Notes under the pieces: model-generated
What the model was told of the DNA's origin: nothing
Seen by the model: only the letters and a program-made list of their open reading frames with translations
Database searches by the model: none
DNA from: Hygrocybe punicea
Taxonomy: Eukaryota; Basidiomycota; Agaricomycetes; Agaricales; Hygrophoraceae
Assembly (NCBI GenBank): GCA_963556145.1
Contig: OY744462.1
Span: 4,340,001-4,404,000, forward strand
Length of the DNA stretch: 64,000 bases
Direction: 5' to 3'
Made by a program: the position numbers and the translations under genes
Shown: positions 28,957-41,158 of the stretch, in pieces
Layout of the letters: each line of letters opens with the position of its first letter
Position numbering within the stretch: position 1 is the stretch's first letter

Positions 28957-30624
28957 TGTTACGGATCGCTTCTGCAGCGGGCTCCGGCAACAATCAACTT
29001 AACAGGGGATCGGCTTCCAGAGGAGAGAACAGCAGCTTTCATTGTTGCTTACAGCTAAGACAACACTGCTAAGAAGGGGGGGTCAAGGTCTAATGTCATT
29101 GCGAGCCGTGGGGGTTACCCAAAACAAGATGAGTCTGCCCCAAGAACCAGACTAAACGTAAAGAAAGGAAAAGAAGAAAAAGTCCGAACCAACAACAAGA
29201 ACAGTATATATAGTGACTGGTCTTGAGGGGAGGTAAATAGAAATACAACCATGAAGCCATAACATGTCCAACTCTACCATGTGTTCACCATGAGGCGCAC
29301 ATGAGGCATCCTCATGTCGATGTTCTCGCGATCCAACTGGAGGCCCGGGTGTCATTGAGGGAGAGGTGAGGTCCAGATGACTCGGATGATTTGTCATCGG
29401 ATCATGTGATGTGCAGAATTGCCTATTCGGGGTCTACACTTGCTGTAACAAGCTGTGCAATCTGGCAAGTGCATTGCACGGTCGGGTCGAAGATGGGTAT
29501 CATCCAGTGTGGGATTGGTGATGAGAATGTCTTGAGGTGGTGTGGATGTAGTGGCAAGGTTTGCATGAAAGAAAACAAAGGAATGTGTGGAAGGAAAACC
29601 AACTAGGACGGTGGGCTAGTCGAGGTCAGACATGTGAACAGCATAAGCTGTACCGGATGACGATGTCTGTTGATGACATATCGAGGAGCGGTGTCTTGTC
29701 CTGTTTGTGGAACAAGAAGGTCCACTTGATGTCGGTATTCGTCCAAGAAAGGGTATCATTGTAAACGAGTGTGGGAGATATCAAGGTTATAGATGGAAAA
29801 GGTTAAATGAATGTGGGTCCAGGTTTCGAGTCATGGCACGAGTGACAAGCTGTGGGAACAAGTCATCGGGTACTGCATTGAAGCGGTGTCGTGCGAACAA
29901 TATGCGATAGGGGTTGGTTCACTGTTTGGGAAGTCGTATGGTCTGTGGTCGAAGTCCAAAAGAATGTGCTTCGGCAATGGTCGGATTAGAGAGAACAGTG
30001 AAATGTCCCGTGATCGAGGATTGTCCAGGGCATGCGTGCAGGTGAGGAATGTCGTCGGATCGTCAGGGAGGATAATGGTAGGCACAGAATACGAAAGTGG
30101 AAACCATATATCCGGGAATGGCAATTGTCAATTACGTGTTGAGATATTGTTGAGGTGGAAGTCAGAAGTATCAATGGTGGAAGGGTTTCGATGCCGATGC
30201 CAAAGATAGATCATAACAAAGTAGAAACCGATCAGGAAGGTGATGGCAACGCTGCCAATAACAATTACGGTAATGAGCTGTGTCGGGAGTACAGCCATTG
30301 TGAATCGGTTTGTCGTGGGATGAAGTCAACAATATGTCAGGGCGAGGGAAAAGACAATAGCGATGATGTCCGTCGGCAAGGAGACTATTCGGGTACAACA
30401 AGGTCACGTGGGATATGTCCATGGTCGGTCTGGATTGTTCTAGAAGAAGGGACAAAAAGAGAACAAGGATAAGAAAATACAAGGATGTCCGAATGAAGAA
30501 ACAATGACGTTGAAAGGAAGACAAAGGACAAAAAGAAATGAAAAAGGAAGGTGTGCAGTGCAGAATCGTCATGGTGGGTATCGGAATGGGCATCGGGGTT
30601 GGAAGCGGAGTTGGAAACGTAACA
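28957..30624 (-). repeat. Solo LTR, 1,668 bp, inserted in gypsy-1 integrase
   Basis: Begins TGTTACG and ends CGTAACA (same in either orientation), flanked by GAATG at 28952-28956 and 30625-30629. No internal coding region; reading frames inside are chance. Homologous to 41292-43570. A TATATATA box lies at 29205-29212 on the strand that matches the element orientation. Best explained by recombination between the two LTRs of a full element. Confidence 0.9.
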
Positions 30625-30629
30625 GAATG

Positions 30630-33600
30630 GGTAACAGTGTGCCATTTCTTTTCATCTCCGTCACAACTTTTCATAATGGCCTCCCGGACATCTAGGTGGC
30701 GACGCTCAACGGGTCCGTTTGCTTGTGAGTTATAGGGCGAAATGCAGATGTGCCGGATACCGTAGCGGGAGGCGAGATAGTCGAGCGCTTCTATGAACGG
30801 CTTGCCGTTGTCGGTAACGATTTCTTCGAGAGCGCCCCAACGGCATAAGATGTCTTCAAATAGGAATGTGCCGATGGTCGAGCTGGTCTCACGGCGTAGC
30901 ATTCGCAACTCGGGATAAGCGGAGAGGGAGCAACGGGCTTGGACAATGTACCGGTAGCCGCCGGATCATGGCATAAACATTGTGTCAACGTATGCTTTGC
31001 GGAATAGTGAGGCCGGTGTAGCGATGGTGGGCGGAATGTGGTGATAACGCATTTGTCGTACTTGGCACTGATGACAAGACTGGACGTACCACTTAACATC
31101 GTGGTCGAGGTGCGGCCACCAGAAACGATCGAGCAGCCGGGCGCGGACGGAGAATATACCTTTGTGGCCGAGAGAGTCATGAGCATCTTTGAGTAATTGA
31201 AGCCGATGGTCGGGTGGTATGATGAGTTTGTGTTTTCCGTGACAGTCTTTGCGCCAAAGCTTGTTATCGGTGACGAAGAACTCAAGAGAGTATCTCAGGA
31301 ACAGACAGTACTCGTCATCCGTGAAGTTCGCGGGTCGGGTTAGATCTCGTAACCAGGTCTCGACAAGAGCAAGACGAGCATCGGCCGCGCGGGCTTTATC
31401 GGATCGCGGTATGTCAGAGACGGCTTCCTGATTTGTGTAGACGAGGATGGTGGGTAACTCGTGGAGTTGGTCGGCTGTGGCACGGCAGCGGCCGCATATG
31501 GCAATCAGCTTAGATGGCATGGGGACAGGTCTGTAATTAACGACTTCCATAAAGAAACCGTAAGAGTGGTCGAGCCAATCGTCAGAGTCGTCAATCTCCT
31601 CGGGGTCTTCTGTAGCGCGGGGGCGTCTGGAGAGTCCGTCAGGTGCACTGTGTGCAGAAGCGGGTACGTGAACGAGTCTAAAATCAAATAAGAGCACTCC
31701 GGCTATCCATCGGTTGATCGTTGCATTGGGCTGGATGTCAGGGTTGTTGAGCATGCCCTTTATATATTTTGCGTCGACTTCAACGGTGAGGTTGCGGATG
31801 CCGATGATGAAGATCCGGTAGGCACGGAGGGCCCTGAAGAGGCCATAGAGTTTGAGTTTGGACTGGGAGTATCGGGCTTCGCGCTCGTTCCATGATATTG
31901 AACCAAAACGATTCGGGTAACGTTTTCCGTCGGCGCAGATTTGCATAAGAACGAAGCCGACTCCAAGAACAGATGAATCGATGGCGAGAATGACCTCCCA
32001 TTCACGCGTGTAATTGATAGCGCGCAGTGCCAGCGATGAAATGACAGCATTTTTGAGGTAGTCGATGGCGGTCTCATCTTCTTCACCAAATTCGAAGGGT
32101 ATACCTTTGCGGGTAAGATGGACGAGGGGTCGGGAGTGGAGCGAGAAGTCCTTGATAAAAATACGCAAGACACCACAGATACCGAGAAAGGCACGAACTT
32201 CGGTGAGGTTGGTCGGCAGTGGCCAATCGCGAATCTTCTGTACTTTGGAGTCATCAGCTACTCTTCCTTCGTATGTGCATCGGTGGCCAACAACCATGAC
32301 TGAGGGTTGACACAACTCGAGTTTCTTGCCGTTGAAGGTACCGCCGACATAGCGGAAACGCTGGATGACGCAGTTGACACCTTGGAAGTGCTCTCAAATG
32401 AAACGTCGGATTGCCGGGTTCTCAGGTATGGTCTCATAGGTACCGTCGGGTTGCTCGTAGCGGGTTGGAGGCCCTTTGACGGGAATATCGTCCATATACG
32501 GAACGGCAAGATGAGGGATTTCGTCACGGAGGATGTACGTGGAGTCACCGTGTAGGATCTGCGGGGAATTTGTGTATCCCATAGTGATCCGCGTAAGTCG
32601 AAGCATTCCAAGTGGAGACTGAAACATCATATAGTCCCGAGACGAGGGGTGGACGAGGGGTTGGTCGAAAGAGACGAAGAGGTCGAAAGAAGCGTAGCAA
32701 GAGTGGCTGCCAAGTGCTCGGTCATGGGCGGTACAGCGGGATCGCGGATCGTGACGGCGTTAAGCGGCTGTAGATCGTGGATGATTCGAAGGGACTTCCC
32801 ATCCTTTTTCAAAACGCAGAACCAGCGGGAGCGGTATGGCGAATTTGAGGGTTCATAGGTACCGGCGTTAATTTTGTCTTTGATGATGCCAATGACTTCG
32901 TTAAGGATGTCGGGTGGGATTGGGATATTGCGATGGACCCACGGGTCGTGCGGTACGGTGGGAATGTGGATTGGCAGGAAGTAGTCCGTATTGAACTGGC
33001 CTTTCTCGGATTCGTTCCAGGCGAAAGCGGCTTCTTGCATTTTGATGATATGGTGGCCGAGTTTCTCCTCCTCAGGCCAAAGGAATCCATCCGGGTTCAT
33101 CGGCATCACGTCATGTCGTTCCTGGGTATAGCGGGTGCCGGGTGTAAAGTCGGGCGGGTGAGTCGGGAGCATGGGTAAATCGGCTAGCGGGTCGCTGGTG
33201 ATCTCACGTATGATTCGGTATTCGTCGGGGAGAGTGGTAGAAATTGGGCGGATACGATCGGCTACCTTCTTATACTTTTTCTTGGTGACGACTCCTTTTA
33301 GGTCCCTGGTAGGGGGGGTGGTATACGAGATATAAGTAGCGTGTTCAGTAGGGGCTTTGTTACAAATATTCGAAGAAGAAATAGGTGACGCAGGAGCGGA
33401 GACGGAACAACACGAAGGAAGGGTATCGGTAGTACGTATCTGATTTTGTACATCGGTCAACAATGAAATGTACTGGGCGGCAGTCTGAGGCTGAGACGAA
33501 GAGAAATCTAAATCGATAGAAAAACATAAGTCCTCTTCTAGGGGAAACAGCAAAAGGGAAGCATAGTTCGTGGTATAGGTGTGGTCGCTTTCAAGTGGCG

Positions 33601-33691
33601 GCTTCTCATCTCCCGGTGCGTCCTTCCCGAGAGGTATCTCCGGGTCCTCGACTTTTAAAAATCCGGCTTTCCGGTGTCGGACCGCTCTCAT
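30630..33691 (-). pseudogene. Gypsy-1 RT, RNase H and integrase N-terminal/core
   Basis: RT: RSRWFCVLKKDGKSLRIIHD, then a frameshift near 32,710, then FDLFVSFDQPLVHP, MMFQSPLGMLRLTRITMGYT and the catalytic YMDDIPVKGP. A TGA at 32394-32396 follows. RNase H-like and linker regions run through 32315-30966 (EARYSQSKLKLYGLFRALRA, DGLSRRPR). Integrase: HDSLGHKGIFSVRARLLDRF and CHQCQVRQ finger, DTMF, a TGA at 30966-30968, then TDNGKPF and NSQANGPVERRH with the catalytic Asp and Glu. The copy cannot make a continuous product, but both catalytic cores are still readable. Confidence 0.88.
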
Positions 33692-34260
33692 CGGTTCTTT
33701 TGGTTGTGCTCGATGGTGGGCAAGGTGACGACGGTGCTGGTGTTTGGATCCGTGATCGTGACTTGTTGCTCTCCATTTTTATAATCCTTCGTAAGGGCCT
33801 CGGAAAGCGTGAAGAATGGGCGGCCGATGAGGATCTCGTAGGGGGCGTCGTCAACGACTTGGACTTGGAGGAAAAGATCGACGTCGCCAAAAGTGAATTT
33901 TAGGTTGGCAATCCGGCCGAGGGTGTCGTTGTCGCTTTTATTTGCCGACTGCATCCGCATCTTCATATTTTGGAGGCTGTAACCGAGTTTTTCCCAGATG
34001 TCGCATCGCATACCGATGATCATGGAGCCGTTGACGAGGACGCACTCGAATACGAATTTGCCGTTGATGAGCAGGTAGACCACATGGAGAGGGACTGAGT
34101 CACGGCTGATGACGAGTGTGACGTTTTCCTGACAATGTTGACAGGCACGAGTGGGAATTTCGGGTGCGTGAAAATGGAAGACCTCGACGTTGTTACTCTC
34201 GGCGGTGACCTTTTTTGAAGTAGTGAGGTCCTTCATGTGACGGCGGGCGTCGGACGACAT
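33688..34260 (-). pseudogene. Gypsy-1 protease-like region
   Basis: Minus-strand 190-codon frame between two TGAs. Contains FECVLVNGSMIIGMRCDIWE, a retropepsin-like segment in which the usual Asp before Gly-Ser is not evident, followed by LGRIANLKFTFGDVDLFLQV and PYEILIGRPFF, typical of this Ty3 lineage. In frame with the gag frames upstream, and shifted relative to the RT frame downstream. Confidence 0.7.
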
Positions 34261-36102
34261 GGCTAAAAGTTCTCATTGCGAAATGCAAACTTGAGAATCA
34301 AGTGCGTGGCCGATGACAGATTTGGCGATACCGGGATCTTCGATGGGGGCCTGGTAGCGGTACTGGGGGTGCGACGCGGGAAGGTTCTGGGGAGTGCACA
34401 GCATGAAGGCGGTCGGCTCGGTCGGCCGCGTGTTCGAAGGGGGGACTATGGTGATCGGCTGCTCGTTGATAGGTCTGGCCATTTTCTCGGCGGGTTTCGT
34501 GGCGGGGACGGACATGGAAGCGGCAGGTGGATTAGGATACATCTCTCTAGACTTGCCTTTTGCTTTAGAGGGGATCTCTACGCCGTCGAATCTAACCCGT
34601 TTACGAAGCCGCTGCACTTCGGCTTCCAGAACCTTAATCTGTTCGTTGTTGTCGTCGATGTCGGACGTCGTGGACTGAAAGATGTCGGCGTACTCGGTGG
34701 TGACCTCTGGTTCGTAGGTGGGTACTTCGACGGCGGAGACGAAGTTAGTTTTGACATGAGGCGGCGGGTCGCATTAGAATGGTTCTGTGGGGTTGTGGGC
34801 AGGGGGAGCGTGGTTGCTGGGGTTCTGTGCGTGCCACGCATCGAAGCGTTCCCTCATATTTTTGCCGACAATAGCCTTTGGAAGATACATTCTGTTAGGC
34901 AACACGATGCGGCCGTGCTCGTTCTTGCGGCATATTCCGTCTCGAGTGTACTGCTCGCAGATGGGACAATCGCGTATACGATGGAACGGGTCGTTGCAAA
35001 AGAGGCAGTTGAAATTGGTGAAACCCTGTCCCGCGGTGGTCGGCTCAGCCCTATTTGCACAAGGCTTTGGGGGGTTGTTATGTTCGGTGAGGGCTTGCGT
35101 GAGGACAGTGAGTTGTTGCGAAACGAGACGAAATAGGTCGGATACGTTAGGTTCGACCGGTTCCACTTTAGGAATGACCAGGTCATAGCGAGCGGGTGGC
35201 GGGTAGCGGGTGGCGGGTTCTATTGGAGTCGAGTACTGGATGGCAGCAGGCGACGTTGACGATAGACGAGAGATGGTGGACGGTTCGGCCACGGTTCCGG
35301 CCAGCAGGAAGTGGGCGCAGTTGTGGAAGTCACAGAAGTCGTAAGGGTCGCTATGGAAATGGTTCGGCTTTTGGTACTGCAGACGGGTTTTGATGTCCTT
35401 TTTAAGCTCGGCATGGAAGCTGTTCTTGTACGCGATGTTGCGTTCTCGAGGAGAGATTCAACCCTTGTCTAAGAGGAATCCTGAGATCCAGATGAACTCG
35501 CGGTAGTATTCACCAAGTTCGGCACGGGTACGGATACCATAATTGGTTTGGGTGTGCGTAAGACGGTCGAGATCCGCCATAGTGTACCGGTGATCATCTT
35601 CCGTGCCTGGGTAAAGCACAAGTACGCTCCTTTTGAATGCGGCATAATCGACACCGGTCGCGCTAGGTAAACTCGCCCAAAGTTCGTAGTCGCTAAGCGA
35701 CATGTAGCGCAGACTATGCTTGATGCGTCCCGCGTCGTCGAGAGCGGCATCGGCAGCAAGTATCTCGACTTCTTTGAAGAAGCGGTTTAGATTCAGGGGG
35801 TTCCCGTCGAAGGTCGGGGCCGTGGAGTGACCGTGAGCGGGCATCTGTCGAGGAGTAACATGGGGAATGGTAGCGGTCGAGGATCCAGTGGTAGAAGTCA
35901 TTGTGGGTGGAATGAGCTGAGATGTCGATGAAGCGGTTGTCGGGTGTACGATGAGCGGGTCGGGTAACGTGGACGATGACGGCGTAGGCGAAGATGAAGA
36001 TGGGGATGATGACGATGACGGAGTTTTCGATGTCGAGAGCGAAGACATGGATGGGGGTTCTAACGAGGTCGAAGTCGGGGATGTAGGTGATGCGGGTGTC
36101 AA
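34261..36102 (-). pseudogene. Gypsy-1 Gag region, three in-frame stops
   Basis: One minus-strand frame broken at 35458 (TGA), 34774 (TAA) and 34273 (TGA). The start region is Ser/Thr/Pro-rich. The capsid-like block FDGNPLNLNRFFKEVEIL, SDYELWASLPSATGVDYAAF and YREFIWISGFLL is followed by a CCHC knuckle (CLFCNDPFHRIRDC), then a coiled coil (EQIKVLEAEVQRLRKRVRF). All three stops can be derived from CGA or CAA by one C-to-T change. Confidence 0.8.
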
Positions 36103-36402
36103 ACTGAGATCGGATGAGTCGGGTGTTATCGTAATAATCGGTATATCGACCGATTCGAGACCATTGGATGAAAGATATAGGGGGGTGTTTGACCCTGAGT
36201 TGAGTGGGAGATTGTTATGTCGAGTGAGGTGGTCGGGTAGTAGCTGGAAGAAGTCGTCATCGATTGTCGGGTCGAAGGCAGCTAAAGAGAGTTCTTGTTG
36301 AAGAGTTCTTCGAGGAAGATCTCAAAGACGACGGTCAGAGGGAGGGATATGGGAAGAGGAAGCTATGGTGGTGCTAGACTATTCCTCGTGGTGGGCTCCA
36401 GA
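36103..36402 (-). other. Gypsy-1 5' leader with primer-binding site
   Basis: Minus-strand leader. At 36384-36400 the plus strand reads CCTCGTGGTGGGCTCCA, resembling a tRNA 3' end with CCA, two bases from the LTR. This is the expected primer-binding site position. Confidence 0.55.
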
Positions 36403-37196
36403 TGTAGAGGCAAGGTCGGGGTGGCTGCGGAATAAAGATCCTAACCTGTGGTGTCAGCATAGAAGTGACTAGGAATAGTCTAACAAGCTTCAGTAAGATG
36501 ATAGGATATAAGTGGTAAGAAGCCGCCGAGTAAACTACTGAAATCTATCGAGACCGGTCGAAGCCAACAAAGCCGACGATGTCGGGTACGGCGGGTCGGG
36601 TGTCGGGTGATGAGGGACGTAGAGATAAAGGCGGTAGAACGACGGGGAGAGCGTTGAGGAATCCGACGAGTAATGTGTGTGATGGATTTTACTGATAGAC
36701 TAATTCTCAGAGAGAGGAAACGGAGGAACTGGTTTCTTATTCAGAGACAGCACTTGGGCACCGTTTTTATACTACAAATTTCTGTACCTAGATTCGGACG
36801 AGAGTCCTCGGCCGATGAGAGAAAACAAAGGAGAATAAAAATGGAGAAGTAGGAAGAGGGTTGCGAGGCGAACATGACAGGGAAAATGGGTGGAAGATGT
36901 AAAAACCCATAAAAGATGTAATATACTTTACTATATCTCCATAAGGGAGATGCTAGGCACAAATAAGGCAAGTCCGATGTCGGAATCCCAGTCCGATGAG
37001 ATTGATCTTTGATATTTGAAGTTCCGTGAGTTTTAGGAGGTGGACCGACCAGGTACGTGAGCGGCCGTGCTAGTCGGTATGCATCAGGTTACGTCAGGTT
37101 GCATCGGGTTCGAGCGTGGGTTGCTAGAGACGTTGGGTTCAAACGGATTCGTGAAATATCGAGTTTACGGCCTCAGAGGGTTGAGGCCCCTCTACA
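36403..37196 (-). repeat. Gypsy-1 LTR (5' LTR with respect to pol)
   Basis: 794 bp partner of 12140-12924; ends CCCTCTACA and is followed by CCAC, the target duplication. Differences from its partner are mainly C/T and G/A changes. Confidence 0.9.
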
Positions 37197-37804
37197 CCAC
37201 AAGGATCTGCTGTCACGCGCTGACCTGTGCCACGCCGTCACATCCTTTGGTAACTCTCCATCTCATGATGACAAGCTTTTTATTGTGCAGCTCCTGACTG
37301 GTTTCTTCGCGCTCCTGCGGCTCGGCGAACTCACATACCCCTCTACATAACCCCCGCAAACTTTCACTACGTCACTCTGTCTCTTCCACAACAACAAGCT
37401 ACAGTTATCTTCTACCCTCCCACAAAGCGGACGCCTTCTTTGAAGGCAACACACTCCGCATTCAAAAACTCCCTGAAGTTGATGATCCCTACCACCACTT
37501 CCATCTTTACTTGGCCTCTCGCGATGACCTTTTCCCTTTTCACCCTCAGCTCTGGCTCAAGTCTGATGGCTCTGTCCCTTGCCGCTCCTGGTTCATCAAA
37601 CGCCTGCGGACTCTCTTCCCAATCACATTGGCAGGCCAGTCATTGCGTGCAGGTGGCGCCACATCTCTTGCCATTACAGGAGCACCACCGCACATCATCC
37701 AAGCAGCTGGCAGATGGTCTTCTTCCGCTTTTCAGATCTACATTCGTAAAAACCCAATTCTTCTCCATGCCTTGATCCATGGCCACCCCGCTTTCTCCAT
37801 CTGA
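37197..37804 (+). pseudogene. Tyrosine recombinase, C-terminal catalytic half (DIRS-like element)
   Basis: Resumes at AAG GAT (37201): KDLLSRADLCHAV, then LTGFFALLRLGELTYP with the first catalytic Arg. Near 37,350 a one-base shift leads to a TAA. The shifted frame continues NPRKLSLRHSV, LPSHKADAFFEGN, WFIKRLRTLFPITLAGQSLR (second Arg, Gln where His is usual) and GRWSSSAFQIYIRK with the nucleophilic Tyr, ending with TGA at 37802-37804. Integrates the retroelement's circular DNA; dead here. Confidence 0.88.
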
Positions 37805-38185
37805 CACTTTTTCAATCTCACACTATTCTACAGTTTGGTTTTATCTTACAGACTTACCTTTCCCTGGACTTTGCTTGGACACTTGGACACTGGGCGCTCT
37901 CCTGCCAGTAATCCCTTTTCATTATTTCTTTCTGTCTTATTGACATTCATGTTGTCCTCCCATCTTCTTTCTTAATCAGAACCCATCTCCTATAGGCTTT
38001 TTACCGATTGTACTCCACAAATGTCATTTTTTGATGGACTTGTTTTCTCTCCTGGCTCCAAGCCGGAGAGAGCAAGCTCCAATTATCTAGCTAATCTTCA
38101 CGTGCTCCTTAAGCAGAGTCGATTAGATGAAGTCAGAACGGTCAGTTCTATAGCAGCTTCGTACAGCACAAATGAGCATTTGTTT
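37805..38185. other. Probable 3' end of the DIRS-like element and spacer
   Basis: No gene. A short hairpin (TCTCTCC...GGAGAGA) at about 38046-38071 is present. The retroelement's 3' terminal repeat was not identified. Confidence 0.35.
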
Positions 38186-38189
38186 TGGT

Positions 38190-38804
38190 CAGGAGATAGG
38201 CGAGGATATTTTGTGATCAAATAATATGCAAATATCCAGTCACATTTTAAAACTATTTGCATTGTTATCTTGCTTGTGAAAATATTGTAGAAAATAATGT
38301 TATCTCAATGCAGTATTCATATGGAACATAGTGCATACAGAAAATACAATTATTGAGGCCTTTGTTGCTTTCATTACTGTGTACATGTATTCAGAATAAC
38401 CCAAATATTTAGGATGTCTGGCCAGATATCTGTGGATCTTATTGTCAGGCAGATCTTCAAGATATTTTGTCTTGAGATAATTCAGGCATACACCAGGTCC
38501 CAATTATCTGGAGACTAAATAGTCTAAAATTCTGCCCTCACAATAAAAGCCATAGATATCGGTCTAAAAATCCTAAATATTTGAATCATTTTCTCTTTTC
38601 TGAATATATGTTCACAATAATGAAAATAATAAAGGCCTAAATAATTGTAATTTCTGTATGCACTATTTTCTGTATGAATACCACTTTTAGATAATATTAT
38701 TTTCTACAATATTTTCACAAGTGAGATAACATCACAAATAGTTTCAAAATGTGACTGGATATCTGCATATTATTAGATCACAAAAAAACCTCATCCATCT
38801 CCTG
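38190..38804. repeat. Foldback element 1
   Basis: Inverted duplication of about 615 bp. Left arm 38190-38360 pairs with right arm 38634-38804 (shared blocks include ATCCAGTCACATTTT and GTGAAAATATTGTAGAAAAT). The pairing continues, with more mismatches, toward an apex near 38,495. AT-rich, no gene. Same head-to-head plan as the giant element, on a smaller scale. Confidence 0.75.
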
Positions 38805-39924
38805 TGAAATGATAGAAATTACATAGCTAAGCAAAGTCTTCAGAACAAGTCCTTTTTAAGCTTAGTTTACATAAGTCTAATCACAAGTCTTTCTATTATA
38901 ATGCTGCTGCCTTTGGCACACTCTGGGACTCCACTGTCTCTGGACTCCCGAGTATCTCTCGATTTTATGGGCCAGTGACTCACCACCCACATTGTTGAGT
39001 CCCAGACCTCCATCCCTCTCACCTTTTCAAGGATGCTAGAGCAAGTTCATGCCCCCCAGGCTCTCTCCTCTTTTCCTTGAGTATGTTGACACCTTTATCT
39101 CTTTTTCATCTCATCCCTCACTTACTAGCTCTCCCCATACATGTAGTTTCACACTCACAACTGTTTTTTCAACCTCCTGCCTCCCTGTGCAAAACACATT
39201 TATTACCTAAAGATTTGGGGGAAAGCTGCTGTTTCGGGGTCAGTTGTGTCCTGCTACTCTCTTCTCCTGTCCCTTAAGTTTGCCCCCTTAAAACATGACT
39301 AGATGTCTTTTGTAGCTCTTTGCAAATCATTCTGCACCAGCCACAAACACAAACAAATAGACATTTTTTGGTTCAGTAAACTTGGTGTTATTTTCCAGTA
39401 TCAGAAGTAGAATCATATCTCTTGCCCCAAAAAGATTTTTGTCTATAGGCAATCAACTTTATTAATTACAAATCCTCACTGAACCAGGTCTGATAAAGAA
39501 CGAGTCTTTTAATAAATTAAAAGAACTCATAATCAATCATATTATCCCGCGATGAAATGGGGCCTCATTAACATGAAACTCATGCTTGCATGATGGCTGG
39601 GCATTTCATATACAAATTATACCACTGAATTTCCATGGTTCAGCCAGGAAAATCCAAAAACTGAAGACTCCCTCCTCACGAATCAAATTTTCATTTTGCA
39701 GTTAAAATGCCTCATTTTTAGCACCAGCAGGTAGAGAATAATTTTTAGAACAACTTTTATGAAGATACCAAGGGAATCTAATGCACCATTCTTGAGATAA
39801 AATTCAAAAGTTCTGGATAGCATTTTTGCACATACTATATTAGGAAATCAGGTCGTTCCAACATACATGCAAACAGCTATAATTAAAACTCCATACTCTT
39901 ATTTCCCCTTCACCTCTCTACAGC
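38805..39924. other. AT-rich non-coding stretch
   Basis: No recognisable protein, repeat partner in the window or RNA gene. Short frames such as 39077-39277 show no family resemblance. Confidence 0.4.
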
Positions 39925-40643
39925 AGCTTGAAGAAAATGTTAGTAAACAAAGCCAGCCACAATTTTGCTAAGTCCGATTATAGAGTACTTGTACAAAATA
40001 CAATTCACACTGTCTAACACAATCCATCCCTTCAGTTAATGAGCTCTGGGAAACAATTATAGAAGCTCTGGATCAGAACCGACAGTGATTTGTAGGCCAA
40101 TTTGCTTTCAGAGATGGCACAGTCCTAATCAGTAATTAAATAATTGATAAAGCATGTGCATCTTGTTTTACTGCTGCTGCACTGTTATTTTATTATCCTG
40201 GACTCCTGTACATGTACCCTAGTGGTTGAGGTCACTGCTGCTGTATTTTTCAGAGTCCTAGTTAAGTAATACATGGAAGTGTGCAAATTATGCTGGTGAC
40301 TATGTCAGTTTAGACAGGTTCTGCTTCCATAAACCTCACCTCAACCACTAGGGTACATGTACAGGAGTCCAGGATGATAAAATAACAGTGCAGCAGCAGT
40401 AAAACAAGATGCATATGCTTTATCAATTATTTAATTACTGATTAGGACTGTGCCATCTCTGAAAGCAAATTGGCCTACAAATCACTGTCAGTTCTGATCC
40501 AGAGCTTCTATAATTGTTTCCCAGAGCTCATTAACTGAAGGGATGGATTGTGTTAGACAGTGTGAATTGTATTTTGCACAAGTACTCTATAATCGGACTT
40601 AGCAAAATTGTGGCTGGCTTTGTTTACTAACATTTTCTTCAGC
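39925..40643. repeat. Foldback element 2, 305-bp arms
   Basis: Left arm 39925-40232 and right arm 40338-40643 are inverted copies with only a few mismatches (for example AACCGACAG versus AACTGACAG); a loop of about 105 bp separates them. Motifs: TAAGTCCGATTATAGAGTAC and GGACTCCTGTACATGTACCC. No coding capacity. Confidence 0.88.
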
Positions 40644-40787
40644 ATTAGTTGGTTTTAAAGTTTTCTTTACTATAATCTAATCAGGCCCAATACAACAGGA
40701 CTTCCCATGCACAGACGCCTGCACTCGCCTTGGCTGCAATTGAGAGCCCATGTGCCTCTCCCTCCGTCTTACTCCGGGACCCACTCC
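40644..40787. other. Short spacer between foldback elements
   Basis: No feature seen. Confidence 0.4.
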
Positions 40788-41158
40788 TAGTGTTGCCACA
40801 GCTATAGCCGATGTTTTTTGAAAAATTGCCTTTTTAGGCTAGTAAAATTAGGCAAAATTATGAAAATATTTGAGGAGATGGGCGAAGCCAAAAGCTGGGG
40901 GGTCACTTAAGGGTGCTAAGGATTTGGGGCTCAATTCTCAGGGTTCTTCAGGGATAGCTGTTGGATGGTAGCTAGCTAGGCTCAACAGCTATGGTTGAAT
41001 AACTCTGAAGATTGGGCACCAAATTCTTAGCACCCTTAAGTGACCCCCCAGCTTTTGGCTTCGCCCATCTCCTCAAATATTTTCATAATTTTGCCTAATT
41101 TTACTAGCCTAAAAAGGCAATTTTTCAAAAAACATCGGCTATAGCCGTGGCAACACTA
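40788..41158. repeat. Foldback/MITE element 3 with TA ends
   Basis: 371 bp. Termini TAGTGTTGCCAC and GTGGCAACACTA. Inverted arms of about 130 bp each (40790-40920 and 41026-41156) are nearly perfect. If TA is the target duplication, the element is GTGTTGCC...GGCAACAC, which would fit a Tc1/mariner-type MITE. Confidence 0.85.

Larger units (their letters stand above)
12140..37196 (-). mobile_element. Gypsy-1: Ty3-type LTR retrotransposon, degenerate, nested in the DIRS-like element
   Basis: Flanked by long direct repeats (12140-12924 and 36403-37196) that start TGTAGAGG and end CCTCTACA, with 4-bp flanks CCGC and CCAC (one transition). Genes run on the minus strand: gag, protease, RT, RNase H, integrase. 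The 5' LTR is therefore the right-hand one. Five in-frame TGAs, one TAA and frameshifts disable it. It hosts gypsy-2 (13334-27014) and a solo LTR (28957-30624), so its own sequence is only about 9.7 kb. It also carries an antisense gene between integrase and the 3' LTR. Confidence 0.9.

Noticed and set aside
37511..37804. Independent 97-codon gene after the gypsy-1 LTR
   Set aside because: It is the frameshifted C-terminal catalytic part of the split tyrosine recombinase, not a separate gene.
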